From an uncultured Collinsella sp. (GTDB taxonomy: Bacteria > Actinomycetota > Coriobacteriia > Coriobacteriales > Coriobacteriaceae): a stretch of 47,964 nt of DNA. Shown here piece by piece: positions 31,723 through 41,070 of the stretch; the first letter of the stretch is position 1; every line of letters begins with the position of its first letter. The DNA lies in the NCBI GenBank assembly GCA_934654605.1, contig CAKUGH010000008.1, forward strand, positions 1-47,964. The letters are read 5' to 3'. A program made the position numbers and the translations under genes. Under the pieces are notes generated by a model. The model did no database searches and had not been told where the DNA came from. It was given only the letters and a program-made list of their open reading frames with translations.

Positions 31723-32562
31723 TTACTCGCCCGGGTTGATGTTCGCGTAGAACTCGGCACCGTCATCCAGGCGCAGGATGCCGACGCGGCCGAACTCGGA
31801 GCCGGTGGCGGCGGCACAGTCAATGTCGATGCGGTCGGGCACGCCGGCGGTATCCTCGCCGCCCAGACGCACGATCTGCCCGCGGCCCGATTCCTCGTCG
31901 AGCCCCGCCAGACCGCCCACCTCGCAATAACGCCCAAGCGACACCGTGGGCGTGTGGCCGTTCACCACGACTGGACCCTTGCCCTCGGCAGAAAGCAGCC
32001 CCGTCGGCGCATCCCAATAGCCGTGACGAATCCACAGCAAGTCATCGGACGACTGCACCGCAAGCATCTGCTGGAGTAGCTCGCGATCGGCATCAACCGC
32101 TCCCGCACCATCGGCACAATCGACGCCATGCTCAAGCAAAAACGCGCGCGCGGCCTCGGTCTCAATGCCGGCATGCACCAGCAGGAACGGACGCTCGTCA
32201 GTCTCGGCCACCGCGTAGAGCGGCAGCGTCGCCATCCAACGCACCAGCTCCTCGTACGCCTCAAATTCCATATCGTTGAGCTGCTGACGGGTAGTCCAAC
32301 CGCCGTTGATATCCCAGGTCTCGGCATCGAGCGGATCCTGGCCAATGATGGCATCGAGCATAATCTGCTCGTGGTTGCCCTTGAGCACGCGAGCGTTGGG
32401 CAGCGAGCGCACCAACTTAATGACGCCGAGCGGATCGGGCCCGCGATCGATCATGTCGCCCAGCACGTACAGCGTATCGTCGGACGCCAGCGAAATCTTG
32501 GACAGGGCCTCGTCAAGCGCACGCACGTGCCCGTGAGCATCGGATGTCACATAGATCGCCAT
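31723..32562 (-). CDS. Calcineurin-like metallophosphatase
   Basis: A 279-aa two-metal phosphoesterase. All signature blocks are in place: SDAHGH near residue 7, GDMIDRGPDP near 35, GNHE near 63, a mid-protein HAG (LLVHAGIE) and NGHTPT near 200. The order matches PrpA/PrpE-type serine/threonine phosphatases and ApaH-like enzymes. Either protein dephosphorylation or dinucleoside polyphosphate cleavage is possible. AAGGAGA precedes the ATG by about eight bases; the frame to 32604 is not supported. A TACAAT -10-like box (32637-32642) and the small palindrome AAGTTGAACTT (32615-32625) lie upstream. Confidence 0.88.
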   Translation of the reverse strand: MAIYVTSDAHGHVRALDEALSKISLASDDTLYVLGDMIDRGPDPLGVIKLVRSLPNARVLKGNHEQIMLDAIIGQDPLDAETWDINGGWTTRQQLNDMEFEAYEELVRWMATLPLYAVAETDERPFLLVHAGIETEAARAFLLEHGVDCADGAGAVDADRELLQQMLAVQSSDDLLWIRHGYWDAPTGLLSAEGKGPVVVNGHTPTVSLGRYCEVGGLAGLDEESGRGQIVRLGGEDTAGVPDRIDIDCAAATGSEFGRVGILRLDDGAEFYANINPGE

Positions 32563-32867
32563 GGAACGCCTCTCCTTGCATGCGGCCGAAGCCCGACGCC
32601 GCAACTAAAACTTCAAGTTGAACTTAAACGTTACCCATTGTACTCCGTTGCAATAAAGCTGGGAAGGGTCGCCGCCGCAAGCGATTGACCGCGGCGCCCC
32701 CACTGCACCGCCCGCCCCGGCACCCCGACCAGCACCGCCCGCGCCGGCACCTCGTGTCGAAAATACGAACGCCGGGGGCTCAGCCCCATAAACCCACCAT
32801 CTTTGGGTACAAATGACCTCAGACAACTGACCGTGCCACGCCAACCACCCAGGAGCGGACACCATCC
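32563..32867. other. Gene-free divergent region between phosphatase and antiporter
   Basis: Contains the probable leftward promoter (TACAAT, read leftward, 32637-32642), the palindrome AAGTTGAACTT (32615-32625) and a very C/G-rich block (32660-32750) with CCGCCC-like repeats. The antiporter's AGGAG lies at 32851-32855. No gene or known RNA is seen. Confidence 0.5.
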
Positions 32868-34469
32868 ATGAACCAGATACTTCTCTTTATCGGCCTCGTC
32901 ATCATTTTGTGCCTGACCATCAAGCCCGTCGGCAAAAAGCTCCCCTTCCCCACCCTGCTCATCTTTATCGCGCTCGGCATGCTGCTGGGCGTCAACGGCC
33001 CGGCACAAATCGACTTTAGCGACTACGCGCTCACCGAAACCGTCTGCAGCACGGCGCTGCTGTTCATCATGTTCTACGGCGGCTTTAACACCAACATCGA
33101 CCGCGCCAAGCCCGTCGCCGCGCCCGCGGTGCTGCTGAGCACGCTCGGCGTCGTCATCACCGCTGGCATTACGGGCGCGTTTGCGCACTTCGCGCTGGGT
33201 TTCGACTGGATCGGCGGCCTGCTGCTGGGCTCCGTTGTGGCGTCCACCGACGCGGCGAGCGTCTTTAGCGTCCTGCGCGAGCACAGTCTGTCGCTGCGAG
33301 ATGGCACCGACTCGCTGCTCGAGGTCGAATCGGGCTCCAACGACCCCGTCGCCTACATGCTCACCGCGGTGCTCGCGACCCTCGCCGCCGGCGGCGACAT
33401 CGACATCCCTGTGCTGCTCGCCAAGCAAATCATCCTGGGCGTGGGGCTGGGCCTTGTCATCGGTTGGGCATCGGGGCGCCTGATCGAGCGCGCGCACGCA
33501 ACGGCCGAGGGCGCGCAAACCATCTTTCTGTTCGCCGTGGCGATCGTCGCCTACGCGCTGCCGAGCTACCTGGGCGGCAATGGCTTTTTGGCCGTGTACC
33601 TGGCCGGCATCGTGCTGGGCGCGAGCGACATCACCGGCAAGGTCGAGCTGGCGCACTTCTTCGACACCCTCACCGAGATGGCCGAGATGACCATCTTCTT
33701 TTTGCTCGGCCTGCTCGTGACGCCCGCCCGCCTGCCGCACATGCTGCTGCCGGGCCTGGCACTCATGGCGTTCATGCTCTTTGTGAGCCGCCCCATCGCC
33801 GTCGGCCTGCTGCTGGCGCCCTTTAAGACGAACCCTCGCCAGGTAGCGCTTGTAAGCTGGGCGGGCCTGCGCGGCGCCGCGTCGGTCGTCTTTAGCCTTT
33901 TTGCCGTGGTGGCCGGCGTTCCCGGAGGCCACGACCTATTTGACTTGGTGTTTGTGATTGCCGTGTCGAGCATTGTGGTGCAGGGCTCGCTGCTGCCGGC
34001 GGTGGCAAAGAAGCTCGACATGATCGATGCGGAAGGCGATGTTCGCCGCACGTTTAATGACTACCGTGACGAAGACGGCATGTCGTTCGTTAAGCTCAAG
34101 GTGGGTGCGGGGCATCCGTTTGCCGGACGCTCGCTTGCCGATATCGGCAGCGCTACTAATATGCTCGTCGTGCTGGTGCTGCGCGACGGAGCGCACCCAG
34201 TGCTGCCCAACGGCGACACCGTGATCGAGGAAGGCGACCTGTTAGTGATGGCCGCCCCAACGTTCGAAGAGCGTGCCGAGGTTACGCTGCGCGAGGTCAC
34301 CGTAACGCCCCACGGTCGCCTTGCCGGCCAGCGCCTGCGCGACGTGCCACAGGGCAAGCACCCCTTTATCGTGGTGATGCTCAAGCGCGACGGCCAAACG
34401 ATCATCCCCGACGGCAACACCCTCATATACGCCGGCGACGAAGCAGTCATCGCCACGCTCGCGTCGTAG
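32868..34469 (+). CDS. Potassium/proton antiporter, CPA1 (NhaP2/CvrA-like)
   Basis: A 533-aa membrane antiporter. Residues 1-385 hold about twelve hydrophobic helices with CPA1 hallmarks: MFYGGFNTN, the GSVVASTDAASVFSVLRE helix and the ion-binding VESGSNDPVAYMLT (Asn-Asp pair). The C-terminal cytosolic part contains a TrkA-C/RCK-C-like domain (about 400-470, VGAGHPFAGRSLADIG) and a second related repeat (LAGQRLRDVPQGKHPFIV) as in NhaP2. It exchanges protons for K+ or Na+ in ion and pH balance; the ion is inferred from the NhaP2-like layout. The ribosome site AGGAG is 12 bases upstream, slightly far. Single gene, followed by a family E repeat. Confidence 0.9.
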   Translation: MNQILLFIGLVIILCLTIKPVGKKLPFPTLLIFIALGMLLGVNGPAQIDFSDYALTETVCSTALLFIMFYGGFNTNIDRAKPVAAPAVLLSTLGVVITAGITGAFAHFALGFDWIGGLLLGSVVASTDAASVFSVLREHSLSLRDGTDSLLEVESGSNDPVAYMLTAVLATLAAGGDIDIPVLLAKQIILGVGLGLVIGWASGRLIERAHATAEGAQTIFLFAVAIVAYALPSYLGGNGFLAVYLAGIVLGASDITGKVELAHFFDTLTEMAEMTIFFLLGLLVTPARLPHMLLPGLALMAFMLFVSRPIAVGLLLAPFKTNPRQVALVSWAGLRGAASVVFSLFAVVAGVPGGHDLFDLVFVIAVSSIVVQGSLLPAVAKKLDMIDAEGDVRRTFNDYRDEDGMSFVKLKVGAGHPFAGRSLADIGSATNMLVVLVLRDGAHPVLPNGDTVIEEGDLLVMAAPTFEERAEVTLREVTVTPHGRLAGQRLRDVPQGKHPFIVVMLKRDGQTIIPDGNTLIYAGDEAVIATLAS

Positions 34470-34484
34470 CCACCCCGCCCTTCC

Positions 34485-34554
34485 TAAGTTGCGATGAAAT
34501 AGGGACTGAATAGGCCTTCTAGCAGCCAAACAATCCCTATTTCACCGCAACTTA
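34485..34554. repeat. 70-bp inverted-repeat element, family E copy 2
   Basis: Arms begin TAAGTTGCGATGAAATAGGG and end CCCTATTTCACCGCAACTTA. The left arm contains AGGGACTG. The arms match 7651-7721 closely while the centres differ. It lies 15 bases after the antiporter stop. Confidence 0.85.
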
Positions 34555-34585
34555 TTGAGGGGATGAGGTTGAGGGATGGCTGTGG

Positions 34586-34807
34586 TTACCAGTCCTCGTC
34601 CGTGTCGTAGCCGTTGTCCTCATCTTCGAAGGCGCAGTCGCGGAGGTCGAGACCTTCGCTTTCAGCTCGGGCTAGGAGCTCTCGGGGTGACTCATCCTCG
34701 ATATCCATCACATCGAGCATGGCAGCAGAAAAGCCCACGCCGACTGCACTCCCCGCGCGGTCGAGCAAACCCTCGCGCAGCTGATCCACATCAACATTGA
34801 TCTTCAT
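34586..34807 (-). CDS. Small acidic protein, uncharacterised
   Basis: A 73-aa protein with GGAGG seven bases before its ATG, so expression is likely. The C-terminal half is strongly acidic (SPRELLARAESEGLDLRDCAFEDEDNGYDTDEDW). There is one short, mildly hydrophobic stretch (GSAVGVGFSAAMLDVM), not long enough for a membrane helix. No domain is recognised. It is encoded alone, opposite to the neighbouring antiporter and convergent with it. Confidence 0.6.
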   Translation of the reverse strand: MKINVDVDQLREGLLDRAGSAVGVGFSAAMLDVMDIEDESPRELLARAESEGLDLRDCAFEDEDNGYDTDEDW

Positions 34808-34922
34808 GATGAAACCTCCTGCCGGGTCACCTCACCCGCATGTGTCGCATATCCTAAATGGGGTGCAATAAATCTCAGATACCGCCATAATAAAGCTATG
34901 ACCATCAAGGGGGCTGCAGACA

Positions 34923-35279
34923 ATGGACAGGCTCGATGCCATGACGACGCAAGTCAGAGATTTTTGCGATGCGCGCGATTGGCGCAAATACCACACGCCA
35001 AAAGAACTCGCCATCGGCATGGCAACTGAGTCCTCCGAGCTGCTACAACTCTTCCGCTTTATGAGCAACGAGCACATAGCAGAAATGTTCCAAGACCCCA
35101 AGCAGCGCCAAGCCATCGAAGACGAAGTCGCCGACACGCTGCTTTTTCTCCTGCGCTTTGCCGACCTCAATGACATCGACTTACAGGCGGCGCTTTCGCC
35201 CAAACTCAAACGCAACGGCGAGCGCTACCCCATCGACACCGGCTCCGACGAATACAGAAAGGCGGGCCATCATGAGTAA
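34923..35279 (+). CDS. MazG-like nucleotide pyrophosphohydrolase
   Basis: A 118-aa all-alpha NTP pyrophosphohydrolase of the MazG/dCTPase (RS21-C6-like) group, which splits (d)NTPs to NMP and pyrophosphate. The metal-binding pattern is present as ATESSELLQLF (Glu pair near residues 35-39) and EDEVADTLLFLLRFAD (Glu/Asp set near 66-72). The basic WRKYHTPKELA segment before it is also typical. AAGGGGG lies ten bases upstream. Its last eight bases overlap the start of the next gene (ATGAGTAA), so the two proteins are translationally coupled. Base composition is visibly less GC-rich than in the flanking housekeeping genes. Confidence 0.85.
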   Translation: MDRLDAMTTQVRDFCDARDWRKYHTPKELAIGMATESSELLQLFRFMSNEHIAEMFQDPKQRQAIEDEVADTLLFLLRFADLNDIDLQAALSPKLKRNGERYPIDTGSDEYRKAGHHE

Positions 35280-37014
35280 CGAGTTCGCCCTTCGTCAGTA
35301 CACACTTCCCCTACCCCAGCCCTTCGAGACAAGTGGATCGTTGCAGGATTTTGGCACGCCAAAGCCAGGGTCACACCATGACGAAAGCTGGCCCGTTCTC
35401 TACATCCTGACCAACAGCAAAAACAAAACGGCTTACATCGGTCAAACGACAAATTATCGGCGCCGCATGAAGCAACACGCCGCAAACGTTGAGAAGGACT
35501 TCGACCGGACCCTTCTGATCGACAACCCGACATTCAATCAGTCTGCTACATTCGAGTTTGAAAACAGGCTCATTGAGCTGTTCTGCGCCGACGAAAAATA
35601 CCAGGTAACCAATGCCAACAACGGCTATGCCCAGTTCGATTATTTTGAGCGGCCTCAGTATCGACAGAAGTTCCGAGACCTCTGGACGAAGCTTCGTGAG
35701 GAAAACTACGCGATTCATCCGATTGAAGAGCTCGAGAACTCCGATCTGTTCAAGTTTTCTCCTTTCAAGACGCTTACGCCCGATCAATACGAAACAATCG
35801 AGACGATTTATAAACGTCTCGAACAGGAGCATGAAGATGTAAAACATGGCGGCTCAAAAAGAGAACGTATAACCGTCGTGAATGGCGCGCCGGGAACAGG
35901 TAAAACAATCCTCGCCATCAGCCTCATGTTCAAAATCAAAAATGAGCCCAACCTTTCCGACCTGCGAGTCGGTTTTGTTACCCCCATGGATTCCCTGAAG
36001 AAGACCCTCAGGAAACTCACGCACTTCCTTCCAGAGTTAAAGCCTGGCGATATCTTGAGCCCCAGTGACGTAACCAAAAATGATCATTACGACATCCTGC
36101 TTGTCGACGAGGCACACCGATTGGGTAATTATCTAAGCATGGGTTCCGGCATCAAGGCCTTCTATAACACCTGCGATCGCCTCGGACTTCCACACACGAG
36201 CAACCAGGTTGACTGGATATTCAAATGCTGCGACAAGGCATATCTGTTCTATGACCCCAAGCAGCAAGTCAGGGCATCTGGTCTCGATCGAGACGGTCTT
36301 GAGCAGCGACTTAACCAACTCGAAGAAGCGAAAATTGAAACCGAAGAATTCAACTTGAGTACCCAAATGCGAGCGCGCGGCGGCGATGAGTATCTCGACT
36401 TTGTATATGATCTGCTCGACAACAAAGCGTATATGCATGCCGGCATGAAGTTTGATGAGCTCTTTGCCTCGGAGCCCTACGATTCGCGAGACAAGGACCC
36501 CGGAAGCGATGCGCCACGCTATCAATTTGGCATCGTCAACCGATTCGAAGACTTCTGCTCCCTACAACAAGCCAAGGAAGAAGAAGCCGGTCTATCTCGC
36601 ATGACCGCTGGTTTTGCCTGGAAATGGGAAACCAAAAACAATAAAGATGCGTTCGATATCGTCATCGAGGGCATCCCCAAACGTTGGAACTCGAGCCAAA
36701 AGGATTGGGTTAACTCCCCCAACGCTGTTAACGAGGTCGGATGCATTCACACAGTGCAGGGCTACGATCTCAATTACGGATTCGTCATTTTGGGTCCCGA
36801 CATTTACTACGACAAAGACGAGGGGGTCGTCTGTGTTAACAAGGCGAACTTCAAAGATGCCGTCGCGAAGAAAAAGGCAAGTGACGATGACCTGCGAAAG
36901 ATCATCGTTAATGCCTACTACGTCCTCATGACGCGCGGCATGCTAGGAACGTTTCTCTACGTGTGCGACCCTGCGCTCAAAAAGTACCTGTCGCGGTATA
37001 TCCCGGTGATATAG
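35272..37014 (+). CDS. GIY-YIG nuclease fused to SF1 helicase-like (DUF2075) domain
   Basis: A 580-aa fusion. Residues about 40-115 are a GIY-YIG endonuclease: LYILTNSKNKTAYIGQTTNYRRRMKQH with the two Tyr, Arg and His positions, then the catalytic Glu in FEFENRLIEL and a following NANNG. From about 190 on is a superfamily 1 helicase-type ATPase (DUF2075): Walker A NGAPGTGKT near 203-211, Walker B LLVDEAHRLG near 275, YDPKQQV (motif III-like), NLSTQMRARGG (motif IV), IHTVQGYDLNYGFVILG (motif V) and VLMTRGMLGTFLYVCD (motif VI) near 545. The start GAAAGGCGGG-N5-ATG overlaps the MazG-like gene by eight bases. The open frame reads back to 35158, but that part is the other gene's shadow. The combination suggests DNA or RNA cleavage driven by translocation. 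The physiological target is unknown. Confidence 0.85.
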   Translation: MSNEFALRQYTLPLPQPFETSGSLQDFGTPKPGSHHDESWPVLYILTNSKNKTAYIGQTTNYRRRMKQHAANVEKDFDRTLLIDNPTFNQSATFEFENRLIELFCADEKYQVTNANNGYAQFDYFERPQYRQKFRDLWTKLREENYAIHPIEELENSDLFKFSPFKTLTPDQYETIETIYKRLEQEHEDVKHGGSKRERITVVNGAPGTGKTILAISLMFKIKNEPNLSDLRVGFVTPMDSLKKTLRKLTHFLPELKPGDILSPSDVTKNDHYDILLVDEAHRLGNYLSMGSGIKAFYNTCDRLGLPHTSNQVDWIFKCCDKAYLFYDPKQQVRASGLDRDGLEQRLNQLEEAKIETEEFNLSTQMRARGGDEYLDFVYDLLDNKAYMHAGMKFDELFASEPYDSRDKDPGSDAPRYQFGIVNRFEDFCSLQQAKEEEAGLSRMTAGFAWKWETKNNKDAFDIVIEGIPKRWNSSQKDWVNSPNAVNEVGCIHTVQGYDLNYGFVILGPDIYYDKDEGVVCVNKANFKDAVAKKKASDDDLRKIIVNAYYVLMTRGMLGTFLYVCDPALKKYLSRYIPVI

Positions 37015-37155
37015 ACCCGGCGAACGTGCTCCCCATGTAACCATCCTGTAAATCATAGCGGCACACTCGGGTTTTGCTGTGATGCGGTCGCACCTGGCGC
37101 TCCACTGTGCTAAAGTATCCCGAACGTTCAAACGACTACGAGGGGGACCTAGAAG

Positions 37156-38280
<1,125 letters not shown>

Positions 38281-38352
38281 CCCGCAGCGCGCGGGCCGAC
38301 CAGCCACCTCAGACTACCCTGTTTACATCAAAACCTGCTAAGGAGTTTTTCC

Positions 38353-39516
38353 ATGCGTAAGATCAAGACCATCGATGACATCACCAAAGACGGCAAAGTC
38401 GAGTTTGGCGAGGGCTACGAGTTTGTGGACACCGCCGAGGAGGCCGACGCCATCCTGATGCGCTCGACCGACCTGCACGGCTACGAGCTGCCCGAGGGCA
38501 TCCGCGCCATCGCCCGCTGCGGCGCCGGCGTCAACAACATCCCCGTCGAGGAGTACGCCAAGAAGGGCGTCGTCGTCTTTAACTCCCCCGGCGCCAACAG
38601 CAACGCCGTCAAGGAGCTCGTCCTGGGCATGCTGGTGCTTTCGAGCCGCGGAGTAGTGCAGTCGATGAACTGGGTGCGCGACAACGCCGACGACCCCGAG
38701 ATCCAGGTCGATGCCGAGAAGGCCAAGAAGGCCTTTGTGGGCCGCGAGCTCAAGGGCAAGCGCATCGGCGTCATCGGCCTGGGCAACGTGGGTTCCAAGG
38801 TCGCCAACGCCTGCGTCGATCTGGGCATGGACGTCTACGGCTACGATCCGTTCATTTCCGTCGAGCACGCGTGGGTGCTGAGCCGCGAGGTGCAGCGCGT
38901 GGGCACGCTCGAGGACCTGTGCCGCGGCTGCGACTACCTCACCGTGCACGTGCCCAGCAAGGCCGACACCATCGGCATGATCAGCACCGAGCAGATCGAC
39001 CTGTTGGCCCCGGGCGCCGTCCTCATCAACTACGCGCGCGAGACCATCATTGACGAGGACGCCGTCGACGCTGCCCTGCGCGAGGGCAAGCTGAGCTGGT
39101 TTAGCTGCGACTTTGCCACGCCCAAGACCGTCAAGATGCCCAACACGTTTATCACCACGCACTCGGGCGCCGGCACCGGCGAGGCCGAGGCCAACTGCGC
39201 CGACATGGCCATCAGCGAGCTCAAGGATTACCTGGAGAACGGCAACATCGCACACAGCGTCAACTACCCCGCTTGCAGCATGGGCAAGGCGCGCGCCGCA
39301 AGCCGCATCGCCTGCCTGCACGCCAACGTGCCCAACATGATCGGCCAGATCACGGCCATCCTGGCCAAGGACAACGCCAACGTGCAGCGCATGACCAACG
39401 AGTCCGCCGGCGAAAACGCCTACACCATGTTCGACACCGACGAGCACCTGGACGGCAGCACCATCGAGGCGCTCAAGCAGATTCCCTCGATGTATCGCGT
39501 GCGCGTGATTAAGTAG
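38353..39516 (+). CDS. serA: D-3-phosphoglycerate dehydrogenase-like protein (SerA type) with ACT domain
   Basis: A 387-aa NAD-dependent 2-hydroxyacid dehydrogenase, the likely first enzyme of serine synthesis given serC next door. Residues 48-70 hold ARCGAGVNNIPVEEYAKKG, the NAD site GKRIGVIGLGNVGSKVA lies near 135-150, and INYARETIIDEDAV and TTHSGAGTGEAE (catalytic His near 273) follow. A C-terminal ACT-like domain (about 315-387, HANVPNMIGQITAILAKDNAN) may sense serine. It is shorter than classic SerA and lacks the extra intervening domain. AAGGAG lies seven bases before the ATG. Confidence 0.9.
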   Translation: MRKIKTIDDITKDGKVEFGEGYEFVDTAEEADAILMRSTDLHGYELPEGIRAIARCGAGVNNIPVEEYAKKGVVVFNSPGANSNAVKELVLGMLVLSSRGVVQSMNWVRDNADDPEIQVDAEKAKKAFVGRELKGKRIGVIGLGNVGSKVANACVDLGMDVYGYDPFISVEHAWVLSREVQRVGTLEDLCRGCDYLTVHVPSKADTIGMISTEQIDLLAPGAVLINYARETIIDEDAVDAALREGKLSWFSCDFATPKTVKMPNTFITTHSGAGTGEAEANCADMAISELKDYLENGNIAHSVNYPACSMGKARAASRIACLHANVPNMIGQITAILAKDNANVQRMTNESAGENAYTMFDTDEHLDGSTIEALKQIPSMYRVRVIK

Positions 39517-39556
39517 CGCCGGCACCAAGCCTGCCAAACGGACCACGAAGCCCATT

Positions 39557-39590
39557 CGGCCCCCGTTTTCACAAAACGGGGGCCGATTTC
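39557..39590 (+). terminator. Terminator after serA-like gene
   Basis: CGGCCCCCGTTTT and AAAACGGGGGCCG arms, a 3-base loop, then ATTTCGTT. The stem is very strong but the T-run is broken. Confidence 0.7.
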
Positions 39591-39613
39591 GTTGCCTACG
39601 GGCGGCTTTAAAA

Positions 39614-39782
39614 TGCTACCCAAAACAAGTTTTTTCGGATAATAGACAGTGGAACCCAAGTCGCCAAGCACACCCGAATTGATAAACAGTTTCATCAGGG
39701 GTTTTAGCAGGTAAAAATCGATCACTATATGCCACATCCAAGTTGACTGTCGATTTTCCGAGACAACTTGTTCTGGGTAGCA
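39614..39782. repeat. Long imperfect inverted repeat, about 169 bp
   Basis: Arms of about 40 bp beginning TGCTACCCAAAACAAGTT match the reverse complement of the right end with several changes (both include CGGA and GACAGT blocks). The centre includes GCAGGTAAAAATCG (39707-39720), the reverse of the TACCTGC-TTTT motif in the other two long elements. It fills the gap between the serA-like gene and the next leftward gene. Confidence 0.75.
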
Positions 39783-39866
39783 CTTTTCTAAGCTCTTCCG
39801 GGGCGAAACCGAAGCCTTTTCCGTGACCAAAACTCTTGCTCATGCGACCGTTTTCCGCCCACGCGA

Positions 39867-40916
39867 CTACATTCTCGCCCAATCGATGAAAATCTCCTCA
39901 CGAAGCCGCCGTTCGAGCCCCTGTTGCCGCGGCGTCTTGCCTTTCAACGGCGCATCGAGATAGGACATGATGAGCTCCATCACCACGCGGAAGGCATCGG
40001 AGTCGACCAGCTGACCATAGGTCAACAGAACGACGGGATATCCCATCGCTTGCAGGGCCGTCGTTCGATCTGAGTCCGAGATCTTGGATTCTATGGATCC
40101 GTGAATGGCCTTACCTTGACATTCAACCAGGCACTCTCGGCTGCCGTCCTTATTTGACAGCAGGATATCGGCATAGCGCCTATCAAGCCCCGAAATCAGG
40201 CGGGCACTGCGCGTCATACGAATCTCAACGTTATTGGTAAGGTGCAGCCCTTCGCCGCCGCGCAGCCTCGAAAGGCCAAACAGCATCGAAGCCTGGACCT
40301 CGAGCGGCGATGCCGCCAGCCCCGTAATGCATTTCGCGGCACGTGTGAACGATTTAGCACCGCGGAGCCCCCGGATCTTATCGACGTACTCTGTAAGCTC
40401 AGAGAGCTCGATCAAGGGAGGTCGTTTCCATAAGTCCGTTGGATTCCCAGCGACGTCCTTTACGTTTTCCCAGCCCAACCGCGCGTCGCCCCACTGATCC
40501 CCATACGCCTGCACAAGTGCCGACTTTACCTGGGGCGCAATCTTGCACACGGCAAAGGAACCACACATCTCATACATGCACATGACCAAACGCTCGTTTG
40601 AGACCGAGGGGGCCAGGGTCAGCAGGGTAAAGAGCGGAGACGCAGCATCGAGGCCAAACTCTGTCTGCTGCACGGAGCCAAACGGCCTCTCCCCGTTCCA
40701 AACATGCCTGACAATGCGACTGCCCTTGCGACCGCAGCCACCCTGCGCCAACACGTGTAGCGGGGTGCCCAGGAAATGCGTGACGAGTGGATGCTCGCAA
40801 AGGCGTTCCCTGCGCGGATCGTCCACAGAATCGGGCAGGTCCGGCATTATCGCCAAGACCTGTGGAGGTATCCGGTGATACCGAAAGGCAGATATGTCGC
40901 ACAGCATGTCGTCCAT
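39867..40916 (-). CDS. Uncharacterised protein with PD-(D/E)XK nuclease-like C-terminus
   Basis: A 349-aa protein not recognised by name. Residues about 175-290 read RRYADILLSNKDGSRECLVECQGK in the later part: an Asp, then a strand with Glu-x-Gln-x-Lys, as in the PD-(D/E)XK nuclease core. This is followed by a helix and GYPVVLLTYGQL, the usual next strand. The N-terminal half (DISAFRYHRIPPQVLAIMPDLPD...PLVTHFLGTPLHVLAQGG) is reminiscent of proteins with AbiEi-type or DUF559-like ends seen in actinobacterial accessory regions. Composition is less GC-rich than its neighbours. There are two potential ATGs four codons apart; the first is given. It stands alone. Nuclease function is inference from the motif. 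Confidence 0.65.
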   Translation of the reverse strand: MDDMLCDISAFRYHRIPPQVLAIMPDLPDSVDDPRRERLCEHPLVTHFLGTPLHVLAQGGCGRKGSRIVRHVWNGERPFGSVQQTEFGLDAASPLFTLLTLAPSVSNERLVMCMYEMCGSFAVCKIAPQVKSALVQAYGDQWGDARLGWENVKDVAGNPTDLWKRPPLIELSELTEYVDKIRGLRGAKSFTRAAKCITGLAASPLEVQASMLFGLSRLRGGEGLHLTNNVEIRMTRSARLISGLDRRYADILLSNKDGSRECLVECQGKAIHGSIESKISDSDRTTALQAMGYPVVLLTYGQLVDSDAFRVVMELIMSYLDAPLKGKTPRQQGLERRLREEIFIDWARM

Positions 40917-41070
40917 GAAGGGTACCTACCCACTGCGTCATTTGTGAACCCGCTCGGACGGCAAACGCGCTGGCTCGCCCTGTGAACGGTAAATACCGCT
41001 ACGCGCACGTCGCGGATCTCTCAGGAGGCTTACAATCGGTTTGGAAAGCAGACTGATTGTGAGGTTGCAT

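Noticed and set aside
39616..39882. 88-codon minus-strand frame through the 39614-39782 inverted repeat
   Set aside because: It runs through both arms of the repeat, overlaps the end of the next gene, and has no ribosome site. It could be a decayed element frame but cannot be supported as a gene.
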